Positions 6,519 to 13,953 of a stretch of DNA of 36,306 nucleotides are shown here, piece after piece (position 1 is the first letter of the stretch; every line of letters starts with the position of its first letter). The notes beneath the pieces were generated by a model. That model worked only from the letters and a program-made list of their open reading frames with translations. It ran no database searches and was not told the origin of the DNA. The translations under genes were made by a program, and so were the position numbers. Source of the DNA: Fimbriimonas ginsengisoli (lineage in GTDB: Bacteria > Armatimonadota > Fimbriimonadia > Fimbriimonadales > Fimbriimonadaceae); contig JACOSL010000013.1 of assembly GCA_016179045.1 (NCBI GenBank), forward strand, positions 1 through 36,306, given 5' to 3'.

Positions 6519-7823
6519 ATGTTTAGTTATCGATTGCAGGCCGATCCACGTCTTCGTCGTGCCTTTTCCAGCGGCCTATCTCTCTGCTCGGCGGCCTTCG
6601 CCCTCGCGGGCAACTCGGTGTCGGTCGATTTCGATAACCGGCTGGATCGGGCTCTTGCACTGACGACCTGCTCGATCACCTCGACCGGCGCGAGTTGGCA
6701 GGCCGCGCCGCCAAACCTGATTCCGGCCAAGACCACCGCTCATTGGAAGGTCGCCTCGGGTGGCATGGTTGGCGGTGCGGGCGGCATGGCGAATTACAAG
6801 ATCGCCGACAACATCCCCATCATCGTGCTGGCGTTCGAGCATCCGCTCGGGTCGGACGGCGTATATCGCGGCCAGGCGCCGGCTGGATTCTTGCTGACGG
6901 AAACCCACGGCATAACCAACTCCGGAGCGTTCGGCAGCGAAGTGACCGTGCGCTTCACCCTGATGCTCGCCCCACCTCCCGCGCCGACGCCGATCGTCGC
7001 GCCCATAGAACCAGCTCTAGCCCACACCCGCATCACCAGCCTCGCTCTGCGTGCGATCACGACCGCCGACGTCAACGCCGCCACCGCCGACGATGTGGCC
7101 TTCGACGTCGGACCTCTCTGCTGGATTCTGGACAGACCGAATGCAGTGGATTTCACGCGCGGATCGGACGTGACCTTCCCCCTCGATCTCCAGGGCCGTG
7201 AGCTTTATCTGGACGATCTACCTTGGGCGCGCCTGGTCAAGAAAGGCGTGGGAGGCTGGGTTGGCGCCGCCGACGGCCCCGCCGGGTCTTGGCAATGCGG
7301 CGCGATTCACCTCATCGTGAACGGAACGGACCGGGGGGCCGTAGCCGTCAATCAATGGCTGGGCCAGTCTCATCCTCTCTTTACCCACTTGCTCCAGACC
7401 CTTCCCACCCCCGACCTTTTCGTTAAGACGCTAAAGGCCGTTCCCGGGCCCATGGACACACGTAGCGAAGACACCGCCGCCACGACCTCACCGGCCAAGA
7501 TGCCGATTGCCACTTGGTTGGGCGTCGACCCCGGCAACGTCACCGTCGTGGGCACGCTGATTTACAATCCGGGCAGGGCGACGGACGGGCTTCTCACCCT
7601 CGACCTTCGGTTGTCGAGCATCACCGTTCAGGGTCGCACGATTTCGTTTGCCCCCAACCTGGGTCAGCGCACGATTCGAGTGAAGGCTCGAAGCAGCTCT
7701 GCCCCAGCCCCCACCAAGGGCGAGCTCATCCAGGCCACCGGGCCGGTGTTCGTCGATACGGCGCATGGCTGCCTGTACGAAGTTCACGCCAACTCTTACG
7801 GGCCGCGCCGCGCGACCACCTAG
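6519..7823 (+). CDS. secreted protein with N-terminal ET79/aegerolysin-like beta-sandwich
   Basis: 434 residues. Signal peptide about 1-31 (RRAFSSGLSLCSAAFALAG). Residues 33-150 follow the pattern of the crystal-protein ET79/aegerolysin-like beta-sandwich group: V.F.N...ALALTTCSI, a Trp and Pro pair (W60, PP 64-65), then SGGMVGGAGGMANYKI, an aromatic E-HP step and a terminal SEVTVRFTL. Such proteins bind lipids or act in toxins in some organisms, but the function here is unknown. A Pro-rich linker (about 151-166) leads to about 270 residues with no family I recognise. The start follows GGGGG 6 nt upstream. The next gene encodes a protein with the same type of N-terminal domain. Confidence 0.7.
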   Translation: MFSYRLQADPRLRRAFSSGLSLCSAAFALAGNSVSVDFDNRLDRALALTTCSITSTGASWQAAPPNLIPAKTTAHWKVASGGMVGGAGGMANYKIADNIPIIVLAFEHPLGSDGVYRGQAPAGFLLTETHGITNSGAFGSEVTVRFTLMLAPPPAPTPIVAPIEPALAHTRITSLALRAITTADVNAATADDVAFDVGPLCWILDRPNAVDFTRGSDVTFPLDLQGRELYLDDLPWARLVKKGVGGWVGAADGPAGSWQCGAIHLIVNGTDRGAVAVNQWLGQSHPLFTHLLQTLPTPDLFVKTLKAVPGPMDTRSEDTAATTSPAKMPIATWLGVDPGNVTVVGTLIYNPGRATDGLLTLDLRLSSITVQGRTISFAPNLGQRTIRVKARSSSAPAPTKGELIQATGPVFVDTAHGCLYEVHANSYGPRRATT

Positions 7824-7938
7824 CGAACGAGCCTGCTACCCCCCCTGGCGCAACCGGCTGCCGTTGTGCTCGTCCTATACTAGATTTCCGCGCGGGGGCA
7901 AGCTTCTGGCATCCGTGCGCATCGGGAGGGATCTGAAA

Positions 7939-8748
7939 ATGTTTGGCTCTTCGACCTCGCGGCTCGCCTTGCGGGCAACGCTCCTTCTTCTTCCAATTCT
8001 GCTCTTCGCGGCCCGGTCCGACGCCTCCAGCGTCACCGTCCGACTTACGAACCAGACCAACAAGACACTTGATTTCGTAGCGAGGGCCAGTTCTGGAACT
8101 TGGGACCAGATCCCGCCCTCGAGAATCGCCCCAGGAGGTATAGCCAGCTGGAAATGCTCAGCCGCGCTAGCTGCGCTTTCTGGCACCGTCACCTATCGGT
8201 CCGAACCCGCCGCCCAGAACTGGGTATTCAGTTGGGATACCTCCGGAGAATCGTTCCATGGGGCAATTCCGCCCCCATTCAGGTTGAACATTAGCCACTC
8301 AAAAATCCCTCGCTTCCCGACGGGCTCGGATTACACCGTGGACATTCTGCTTGCCGATACTGCCCCTACGGCCGTTGGCACCGACGCTTCTTTAGCAAAC
8401 AGGCTCACGATGCAGGTTGGCGCCGACCCTGTCTTGATGGTGCAGTCGGTGGAAGGATTTGCGGTGCAATCCAAGCCAAGGCCGGGTTCGGGTGAGATCT
8501 CGATTGTCATGCCCTACGCCCCCATAAACGCAATCACGTTCCTCAACTGGGTGCAGAGCGCACGCAGCACACCTTTGCAAAAGAACGTAGAGGTCGCTGA
8601 CCACGACAATTCCGGCCGACCAGTTCAACGGTTCCTGTTGAAGAATTGCACCGCCATCGGGCTCAGCTTGCCGTCCCTCGATTCAAAGCACTCCGGCGCC
8701 CTTACCATGACGCTGCACCTAGATTGGGAATCGATCGAAATGCATTAG
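7939..8748 (+). CDS. secreted ET79-like domain fused to a gp19/tail-tube-like domain
   Basis: 269 residues from the ATG at 7939, chosen because GGAGG lies 8-12 nt upstream and a signal peptide (1-29) starts there. Residues 31-140 repeat the beta-sandwich pattern of the preceding gene: VTVRLTNQTNKTL, SGTWDQIPPSRIAPG, SGTVTYR. Residues 155-269 resemble T4 gp19-type tail-tube proteins. A strand-rich start (LMVQSVEGFAVQSK) leads into ITFLNWVQSA, then EVADHDNSGRPVQRFLLKNC, and a closing LTMTLHLDWESIEM like the family's EVAIEELELAYEGFE. I infer this second assignment from pattern alone. Fusion of the two in a secreted protein would be unusual. Confidence 0.65.
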   Translation: MFGSSTSRLALRATLLLLPILLFAARSDASSVTVRLTNQTNKTLDFVARASSGTWDQIPPSRIAPGGIASWKCSAALAALSGTVTYRSEPAAQNWVFSWDTSGESFHGAIPPPFRLNISHSKIPRFPTGSDYTVDILLADTAPTAVGTDASLANRLTMQVGADPVLMVQSVEGFAVQSKPRPGSGEISIVMPYAPINAITFLNWVQSARSTPLQKNVEVADHDNSGRPVQRFLLKNCTAIGLSLPSLDSKHSGALTMTLHLDWESIEMH

Positions 8749-8806
8749 GAGCCAAAAACTCAACGCGGCATTCGACGGGAGGTTAATACCCGAGCCGCTC
8801 AGTTAT

Positions 8807-10873
8807 CTAGCGACGCGCAGGGCGGCGTACCCGGCGCTTGTCGACGCCGAGCCGCCCGTCGGAGGTGCCCATTAGCGCGCGCAGGCGAACCATTTCGTCG
8901 CGCACGGCGGCCGCCTTCTCAAACTCCATCGCCTTGGCGAGGTCGCGCATCTCTTTCTCCAAGCTGGAGATCAGGATGGGAAGGTCTTCGAGGCGGATTG
9001 GCTGGTCGGGCGAAAGCCCCTCTGCGACGGCATCGCCGTATTGCGCTGCCGTTTCCGCGACCGCGTCGTAAGAGCGGATCGTCTCGCGCACCACCTTGGT
9101 GACCGACTTGGGGGAGACGCCGTGCTCCTCGTTGTAGCGCCTCTGCACCACCCGCCGCCGTTCGGTCTCTTCGATCGCGCGCTCCATCGACCCCGTCACG
9201 AGGTCCGCATAGAGCAGAACTTTGCCATCCACATGGCGAGCGGCGCGGCCGATTGTCTGCACGAGCGAGGTGTCCGACCGCAAAAAACCCTCCTTGTCGG
9301 CGTCGAGGATCGCAACAAGGGACACCTCGGGCGGGTCGAGTCCTTCGCGTAGTAGATTCACGCCCACCACCACGTCGTACACGCCAAGCCGCAGGTCGCG
9401 CAGAATCTCGGGCCGCTCGAGCGAGTGGATGTTCGAGTGGATGTAGTTCACTTTGATGCCTAATTCCTGCAGATATGCGCTCAAGTCTTCGGCCATCTTC
9501 TTGGTCAGGGTCGTGACTAGGGTTCGCTGTCCCGCCGTCACCCGCCTCTGGATTTCGCCGATGAGATCGTCGATCTGGCCTTTCGTAGGCCTGATTTCAA
9601 CTTCGGGGTCGACGAGGTAGGTGGGGCGAATGATCTGCTCGGCGACTTGGGCTTGCGATTCCCGCTCGAACGGCCCTGGCGTCGCGCTGACATAAACCAC
9701 TTGCGGCACCCGCCCAAGGAACTCCTCAAAGGTCAAGGGCCGATTGTCGAGCGCGGATGGCAGCCTGAACCCGAAGTCGACGAGCACCGACTTGCGCTGG
9801 CGGTCCCCGTTGAACATGGCGCGAACCTGCGGCAGAGTCTGGTGGCTCTCGTCGATGAACACGATCGCGTCGGAGGGCAGAAAGTCGAGCAGCGTGTACG
9901 GCGCGGTACCCGGCGCGCGCCCGTCGAAGTAGCGCGAATAGTTTTCGATGCCGCTGCAAAAGCCAACCTCGCGCATCATTTCCAGATCGAAATTCACTCG
10001 TTGCCGAAGACGTTGGGCCTCGAGCAGTTTGCCGTTGGCGGTAAAGAAGTCGGTCTGCTCTTCCATCTCGGCCTGGATCTGGCCGACGACCTCGTCGAGG
10101 CGCTCCCAGGGCGTGACGTAGTGGGTGGCGGGAAACACCGAAACTTTAGTGGGTTCGTCGAGCACGTCGCCGGTGAGCGGGTCGATCAGCCTGATGCGCT
10201 CGATCGTGTCCCCGAAGAACTCGACGCGCGTGACGATCTCCTCGTCCTTGGGCTGAATCTCGATCGTGTCGCCGCGCACGCGGAAGGTGCCGCGCGAGAG
10301 CACCAGGTCGTTGCGCGTGAACTGCATCTGCACCAGCCGCTGCAGCACCTCGCGCATGTCGGATACCTCGCCCGTCGTGAACGTGACCACCGCCTCCGCG
10401 TACTCGCTGGGCGAGCCAAGGCCATAGATGCACGACACGGAGGCCACAACGACCGTGTCGCGCCGTTCGAGCAAGGCGTGGGTGGCGGCATGCCGCAGGC
10501 GCTCGATCTCCTCGTTGGTGCTGGAATCCTTCTCGATATAAAGGTCGGTGGTGGGGATGTACGCCTCGGGCTGGTAGTAGTCGTAATAGCTGATGAAGTA
10601 CTGCACCGAGTTCTCGGGGAAGAAGGCTCGGAACTCTTGGCAGAGCTGGGCGGCGAGCGTCTTGTTGTGGGCCATCACGAGGGCCGGGCGCTGAGCCTTG
10701 GCGATTACGCTCGCCATCGTGTAAGTCTTGCCGGTGCCGGTCGCGCCCAGCAGGGTTTGGAAGCGATAACCGGCGTCAAGGCCTTCGACGAGGGTGTCGA
10801 TGGCGGTTGCCTGGTCCCCTTTCGGTTCAAAGTCTTTGCTGAGCTGGAAGGGCGCGTCGTAGCGGGCGATCAT
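8807..10873 (-). CDS. uvrB: UvrABC excision nuclease subunit B
   Basis: 688 residues, the expected length. UvrB is the damage-verifying helicase-like ATPase of nucleotide excision repair; it is loaded by UvrA and recruits UvrC. Walker A is GATGTGKT (43-50). The beta-hairpin that probes the damaged strand is seen in YYDYYQPEAYIPTTDLYIEK. The DEAD-like box reads IDESH, and helicase motif VI is QTIGRAARH. A C-terminal UVR motif (LEKEMRDLAKAMEFEKAAAV) contacts UvrC. No Shine-Dalgarno is present; TAGACT lies 9 nt before the ATG. It is divergent from modA and convergent with the gp19-like gene. Confidence 0.98.
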   Translation of the reverse strand: MIARYDAPFQLSKDFEPKGDQATAIDTLVEGLDAGYRFQTLLGATGTGKTYTMASVIAKAQRPALVMAHNKTLAAQLCQEFRAFFPENSVQYFISYYDYYQPEAYIPTTDLYIEKDSSTNEEIERLRHAATHALLERRDTVVVASVSCIYGLGSPSEYAEAVVTFTTGEVSDMREVLQRLVQMQFTRNDLVLSRGTFRVRGDTIEIQPKDEEIVTRVEFFGDTIERIRLIDPLTGDVLDEPTKVSVFPATHYVTPWERLDEVVGQIQAEMEEQTDFFTANGKLLEAQRLRQRVNFDLEMMREVGFCSGIENYSRYFDGRAPGTAPYTLLDFLPSDAIVFIDESHQTLPQVRAMFNGDRQRKSVLVDFGFRLPSALDNRPLTFEEFLGRVPQVVYVSATPGPFERESQAQVAEQIIRPTYLVDPEVEIRPTKGQIDDLIGEIQRRVTAGQRTLVTTLTKKMAEDLSAYLQELGIKVNYIHSNIHSLERPEILRDLRLGVYDVVVGVNLLREGLDPPEVSLVAILDADKEGFLRSDTSLVQTIGRAARHVDGKVLLYADLVTGSMERAIEETERRRVVQRRYNEEHGVSPKSVTKVVRETIRSYDAVAETAAQYGDAVAEGLSPDQPIRLEDLPILISSLEKEMRDLAKAMEFEKAAAVRDEMVRLRALMGTSDGRLGVDKRRVRRPARR

Positions 10874-10882
10874 GCGTCTACT

Positions 10883-10888
10883 AGTCTA
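10883..10888 (-). promoter_or_regulatory. -10 box of uvrB
   Basis: TAGACT on the minus strand, with 9 nt to the uvrB ATG and no ribosome-binding site between. I see no clear -35 and no recognisable operator in the 132-bp gap shared with modA. Confidence 0.45.
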
Positions 10889-10993
10889 CGCCCTCGCAAA
10901 GGGATCCGGCTCAATGGCGATTCCTCAGCACATGAACCCCTTGAGGTCCAACAGGACGTCATCAGGATTCTTTCTCCAGGCAAGCCGCTCGGT

Positions 10994-10999
10994 TATAGT
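10994..10999 (+). promoter_or_regulatory. -10 box of modA
   Basis: TATAGT with exactly 6 nt before the GTG start. An in-frame TAG at 11000-11002 excludes any earlier start, and the only AGG is too close to the GTG to act as a Shine-Dalgarno. The transcript is therefore probably leaderless. Confidence 0.55.
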
Positions 11000-11005
11000 T
11001 AGGAT

Positions 11006-11794
11006 GTGCGCAAGCGAATTCTCGGAGCCCTGCTTGCCGCGACTCTCTTGCCGGGATCGGGCATGGCCCAGCGTAGCGGCGAGGTCATCGAGGTCTACGC
11101 CGCAGCATCTCTGCGAGACGTGCTCGCCGACATCAAGAAGAAGAAGGAAGCTTCAAACCGTCTTCGAGTCGAGCTTTCGTTTGGGGGCTCGCAGGACCTC
11201 GCCCAGAGATTCCTCCTGGGAAGCAGGCATGGAACCGTCTTCATCAGCGCCGACGAGCGCCAGATGAAACGCGTGGTCGACGCAAAGATATTTCGACCTG
11301 ATCATGTTCGCGCAATCGCGACGAATACAGGCAGCGTCGTAGTTTCGCGGCGCGCGCGAGGTCGAATTCGCAAACTCCGCGACCTGTCCAAGCCTGGGCT
11401 GCTCCTAGCTATAGCGGGCAAGGAAGTGCCGGCGGGGCGCGTCGCGCTCGAAATGATCCATCGAGCGAGCGCGACGTATGGGAGGAGTTGGGAGCGGCGC
11501 GTCCTCGCGAACGTTGTCACCCGCGAAACGGACGTTCGGGCAGTCCTCGCAAAGGTCCGCCTAGGCGAGGCGGACGCCGGCTTCGTGTATGTCACCGACG
11601 CGCTCTCGGCGAAGGGCAAGGTCATAGCGCTCGAAGTTCCGAGCCAGTTCCGCGCGAGCACGACCTACCTCGCGGCCTCCGGAAACGGCTCGCGCAGCTC
11701 CGGGTACGTGTTCGTCTCGACACTCGCGCGGCCGAATTTGCAAGCCTTTTTCCGACGCTACGGCTTCGGCCCGCCGCCATCGAAATGGCCTTGA
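11006..11794 (+). CDS. modA: molybdate-type ABC transporter substrate-binding protein
   Basis: 262 residues from a GTG. Signal peptide about 1-22 (KRILGALLAATLLPGSGMA). The mature protein opens with VYAAASLRDVLADI, the hallmark of ModA-type oxyanion-binding proteins. SFGGSQDLAQRFLLGSRHGTVFISAD follows, matching the usual fg.SG.La.qi..GaPaDvFiSAd, although GAPAD has become GSRHG. Later blocks (DVRAVLAKVRLGEADAGFVYVTDA) also fit. It delivers molybdate, or possibly tungstate, to the ModB permease encoded next, whose gene overlaps by 10 nt. Because the GAPAD segment is altered, specificity should not be assumed. Confidence 0.87.
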   Translation: MRKRILGALLAATLLPGSGMAQRSGEVIEVYAAASLRDVLADIKKKKEASNRLRVELSFGGSQDLAQRFLLGSRHGTVFISADERQMKRVVDAKIFRPDHVRAIATNTGSVVVSRRARGRIRKLRDLSKPGLLLAIAGKEVPAGRVALEMIHRASATYGRSWERRVLANVVTRETDVRAVLAKVRLGEADAGFVYVTDALSAKGKVIALEVPSQFRASTTYLAASGNGSRSSGYVFVSTLARPNLQAFFRRYGFGPPPSKWP

Positions 11795-12576
11795 AACCGA
11801 GCGGCGGACGGGACTGGCTGTGGACGATCTGGCTGGCACTTGCTGCGCCCTTCGTGCTCTTCCTGCTCGGCCCGCCCGTCGGGCTGACCATCGCAGGCGG
11901 AAACGTACTCGGGAAGCTTTTGGAGCCCGAGTCGATCCAGGCTATGGTTCTCAGCCTTTGGACGACGGCGGTGTGCACTCTTTGCGCCGTACTCTTCGGA
12001 ACGCCTCTCGCCTTACTCCTGGCGCGCGGCCGTATTCCGCTCCGCGGCGTGATCGAGGCCCTGATCGACCTGCCCGTGGTGCTTCCCCCAGCAGTCGCTG
12101 GAATTGCCCTCTTGCTGGTGTTCGGGCGGCAAGGCCCGGTGGGAGGCTGGCTCGAGGGACATGGCGTGTCGATCGCCTTCACCTCCACCGCCGTGGTTCT
12201 CGCCCAACTGTTCGTCGCTTCCCCGCTCTACGTTCGCGCCGCGATCGCCGCCTTCGCATCGCTACCCGCCGAGGTCGAGCAAAACGCCCGCCTCGATGGG
12301 GCTTCGCCTGGGCGCGCATTTTGGCGTGTCTCGCTCCCGCTCGTCCGGAGGCCCCTTCTCGCGGGTGCGGGCCTCTGCTGGGCGAGGGCGCTCGGCGAAT
12401 TTGGAGCCACGATCCTTTTTGCAGGGGCGATGCCGGGCCGGACGCAGACGATGCCGCTTGCCATCTACATTGGCTTCGAGACCGACTTGGACGCGGCGAT
12501 CTCGCTCTCGGTGGTGCTCCTGGCCCTAGCCCTGGTGGTCACGTGGGCGATTCGGGCTGCGATGCGAGGCGCTTAG
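11785..12576 (+). CDS. modB: molybdate-type ABC transporter permease
   Basis: 263 residues from the ATG at 11785, inside the end of modA. The protein has about five or six hydrophobic segments. The cytoplasmic coupling segment EVEQNARLDGASPGRAFWRVSLPLVRRPL carries the EAA-loop consensus (EAA...G) through which permeases dock on their ATPase. ARALGEFGATILFAGAMPGRTQTMPLAIY is strongly conserved in ModB. It forms the membrane channel for the oxyanion bound by ModA. The usual third gene, modC, does not follow. A terminator-like hairpin comes 15 nt later instead, so the ATPase must come from elsewhere. Confidence 0.93.
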   Translation: MALKPSGGRDWLWTIWLALAAPFVLFLLGPPVGLTIAGGNVLGKLLEPESIQAMVLSLWTTAVCTLCAVLFGTPLALLLARGRIPLRGVIEALIDLPVVLPPAVAGIALLLVFGRQGPVGGWLEGHGVSIAFTSTAVVLAQLFVASPLYVRAAIAAFASLPAEVEQNARLDGASPGRAFWRVSLPLVRRPLLAGAGLCWARALGEFGATILFAGAMPGRTQTMPLAIYIGFETDLDAAISLSVVLLALALVVTWAIRAAMRGA

Positions 12577-12590
12577 CGGCTGCAATAGAG

Positions 12591-12623
12591 CAAGGGCCCC
12601 GCGGTCGACGCGCGGAGCCCTTG
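12591..12623. terminator. hairpin terminator after modAB
   Basis: CAAGGGC and GCCCTTG enclose a C/A mismatch, CCGCG/CGCGG, and a 7-nt loop. The stem totals 12 pairs and lies 15 nt past the modB stop. The following TCTTCGGTCTTCCC is only moderately T-rich. The stem is symmetric and could also end the leftward greA unit. Confidence 0.65.
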
Positions 12624-12713
12624 TCTTCGGTCTTCCCAGGAAGGTCGAGTTCATTGCGAACCCGCCTCACGGCTTAGGGTCGCTAAAACCCGTCGCCTCC
12701 CTGGTGCAAATGT

Positions 12714-12791
12714 TCAGAACTCATACTGCTGCACCACCTCCCGTTCGCTGGAATAACACATTATACGGTTGTTCGCGGAGGAACGCTTCAT
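12714..12791 (-). CDS. possible 25-residue small protein
   Basis: An ATG 12 nt downstream of the lipoprotein stop opens a 26-codon frame ending at TGA 12714. The product starts MKRSSANNRIMCY and ends SSEREVVQQYEF. Third-position G/C is about 75%, like the real genes around it, and the composition is a plausible soluble helix. There is no good Shine-Dalgarno; translation would depend on coupling to the gene upstream. A TATAAT occurs inside the frame on the same strand (near 12762), so the stretch could instead be a promoter and leader. It has no recognised family and could be chance. Confidence 0.35.
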   Translation of the reverse strand: MKRSSANNRIMCYSSEREVVQQYEF

Positions 12792-12803
12792 TGCACGCCC
12801 GAA

Positions 12804-13466
12804 TTACCGCCGCCCGCTGCTTCGGGCCATGAGTTCCGATTCGGCCGCCGCCGCGTCTTGCCGCGCGAGCTCCTCCCCCATGCGCAAGCCCTCCATCAGG
12901 GCGTCATCGCCGACTGCCTCAGTCAGCCGCCCGCCAAGCCTGGGCGTCTGCGTAAAGCAGAGCATGAACGTCTGCCCATCCTCATGCCAGAAGCGATACT
13001 TTGCCCAGCGCCCGTCGATGGTCGTGGGAAGCTTGGCAAGGTCGATCGCATACTCGCTGGCCCGAGCCTGAAATGCCCTTTCGTCCGTCCGCTCCATACT
13101 GAACATGGCAAGGCCGACCCGCTCGTGGACGAGCAGCGCGCCAAAGCCCTCCGTGCCCTTCTCCCAACCGATGGAGCGGAATCCCAGTTCGGGCCATCCA
13201 TAAGGCGCTTCGCCCACGTCGTAGGCGCCCGGCGGCGGCGCAAACACGCGGTACAGGCGGTCTTGCTCGTCGCCCAGATACAGCTTCTGGTTGAGGTGGA
13301 TAAGGCTCAGCTTGCTACGCTGGATCACGTCCGGGACTCGCCGCGGCTGCTGGAACATCACCGCCTTCTCGCCGCTCGAGGATTCCTGGGTCTCGGCGCC
13401 GTCGCCGCAGCCGAGCACACCGACGGCCAGCGCCAACAAGATGCCCCATCGATCAGGTGCATTCAC
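12804..13466 (-). CDS. lipoprotein of unknown function downstream of greA
   Basis: 220 residues from a GTG whose last bases form the greA TGA (GTGA overlap), so it is translated by coupling to greA. The N terminus has a lipoprotein signal with lipobox VLGC, lipidated at Cys20. A Ser/Glu-rich linker (ETQESSSGEK) follows. The mature part has alternating aromatic and charged residues (GYDAY-, APYGWPELGFRSIGWEKG and RWAKYRFWHEDGQTFMLCF types of segments) that suggest a compact mixed alpha/beta domain. The C terminus is an Ala/Glu helix. I do not recognise the family. It is probably anchored in the inner leaflet of the outer membrane or the periplasmic face. Confidence 0.85.
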   Translation of the reverse strand: MNAPDRWGILLALAVGVLGCGDGAETQESSSGEKAVMFQQPRRVPDVIQRSKLSLIHLNQKLYLGDEQDRLYRVFAPPPGAYDVGEAPYGWPELGFRSIGWEKGTEGFGALLVHERVGLAMFSMERTDERAFQARASEYAIDLAKLPTTIDGRWAKYRFWHEDGQTFMLCFTQTPRLGGRLTEAVGDDALMEGLRMGEELARQDAAAAESELMARSSGRR

Positions 13467-13933
13467 AGCTGAGTCAATCCTATCACGCGGTAACGGTGCT
13501 TTCCGCCGGGCGTGTCCACGTCGACTTCGTCTCCTGCGATCTTGCCGATCAGCGCCCCGCCGAGGGGCGAAGTGATCGAGATCAGGTCGTGCGCCACGTC
13601 GCCTTCGTATGAACCGACGAGTTTTACTGCGAACTCATCGGCCAAATCGAGGTCTAACAAAGTGACGTGAGATCCAAGGTGGGCGCCTTGCGTGTCGGGC
13701 CGAGAGACGATCTTGGCAAGCTGGAGGGCTTTTTCGAGTTCGGCAACGCGCTGCTCGTTGCGGCGTTGGTTCAGCCGCGCCTCGTGATAAGCGGCGTTTT
13801 CGCGAAGGTCGCCGTGACCCTTGGCCTCGCGGATCGCGTCGGCGATCCGCCTTCGCACCGGGCCCTTGAGGTCCTCCAATTCGGCCTTGAGCTTCCCGTA
13901 ACCCTCTTCGGTGACCAGGATCTCGTTCGCCAT
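13463..13933 (-). CDS. greA: transcription elongation factor GreA
   Basis: 156 residues from the ATG at 13933. An ATG 15 codons upstream is rejected because it adds residues GreA does not have and would lie beyond the -10 box. The N-terminal coiled coil carries the conserved acidic tip GDLRENAAYHEA (41-52), whose Asp42 and Glu45 coordinate the second Mg in RNA polymerase and stimulate cleavage of backtracked RNA. The C-terminal FKBP-like domain ends SPLGGALIGKIAGDEVDVDTP. TACAAT lies 12 nt upstream. The gene is divergent from a glycosyltransferase gene, with only 20 nt between starts, and is followed by a coupled lipoprotein gene. Confidence 0.96.
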   Translation of the reverse strand: MANEILVTEEGYGKLKAELEDLKGPVRRRIADAIREAKGHGDLRENAAYHEARLNQRRNEQRVAELEKALQLAKIVSRPDTQGAHLGSHVTLLDLDLADEFAVKLVGSYEGDVAHDLISITSPLGGALIGKIAGDEVDVDTPGGKHRYRVIGLTQL

Positions 13934-13944
13934 CGTAGGAACGA

Positions 13945-13951
13945 TATTGTA
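13945..13951. promoter_or_regulatory. shared -10 region of greA and the glycosyltransferase gene
   Basis: ATTGTA (13946-13951) reads TACAAT on the minus strand for greA. The overlapping TATTGT (13945-13950) can serve the plus strand. The two start codons are 20 nt apart, so both transcripts would start within a few bases of their genes and compete for the same site. Confidence 0.45.
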
Positions 13952-13953
13952 GC

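Noticed and set aside
9647-11002. 451-codon rightward open frame antisense to uvrB
   Set aside because: It overlaps a full-length, motif-complete uvrB. Its product is rich in repeated Val/Glu/His/Arg runs, as expected for a shadow of a high-GC gene, and has no recognised domain.
10874-11005. Molybdenum cofactor riboswitch upstream of modA
   Set aside because: The modA transcript appears leaderless, with the -10 box 6 nt before the GTG, leaving no room for an RNA aptamer. No aptamer-like structure was seen.
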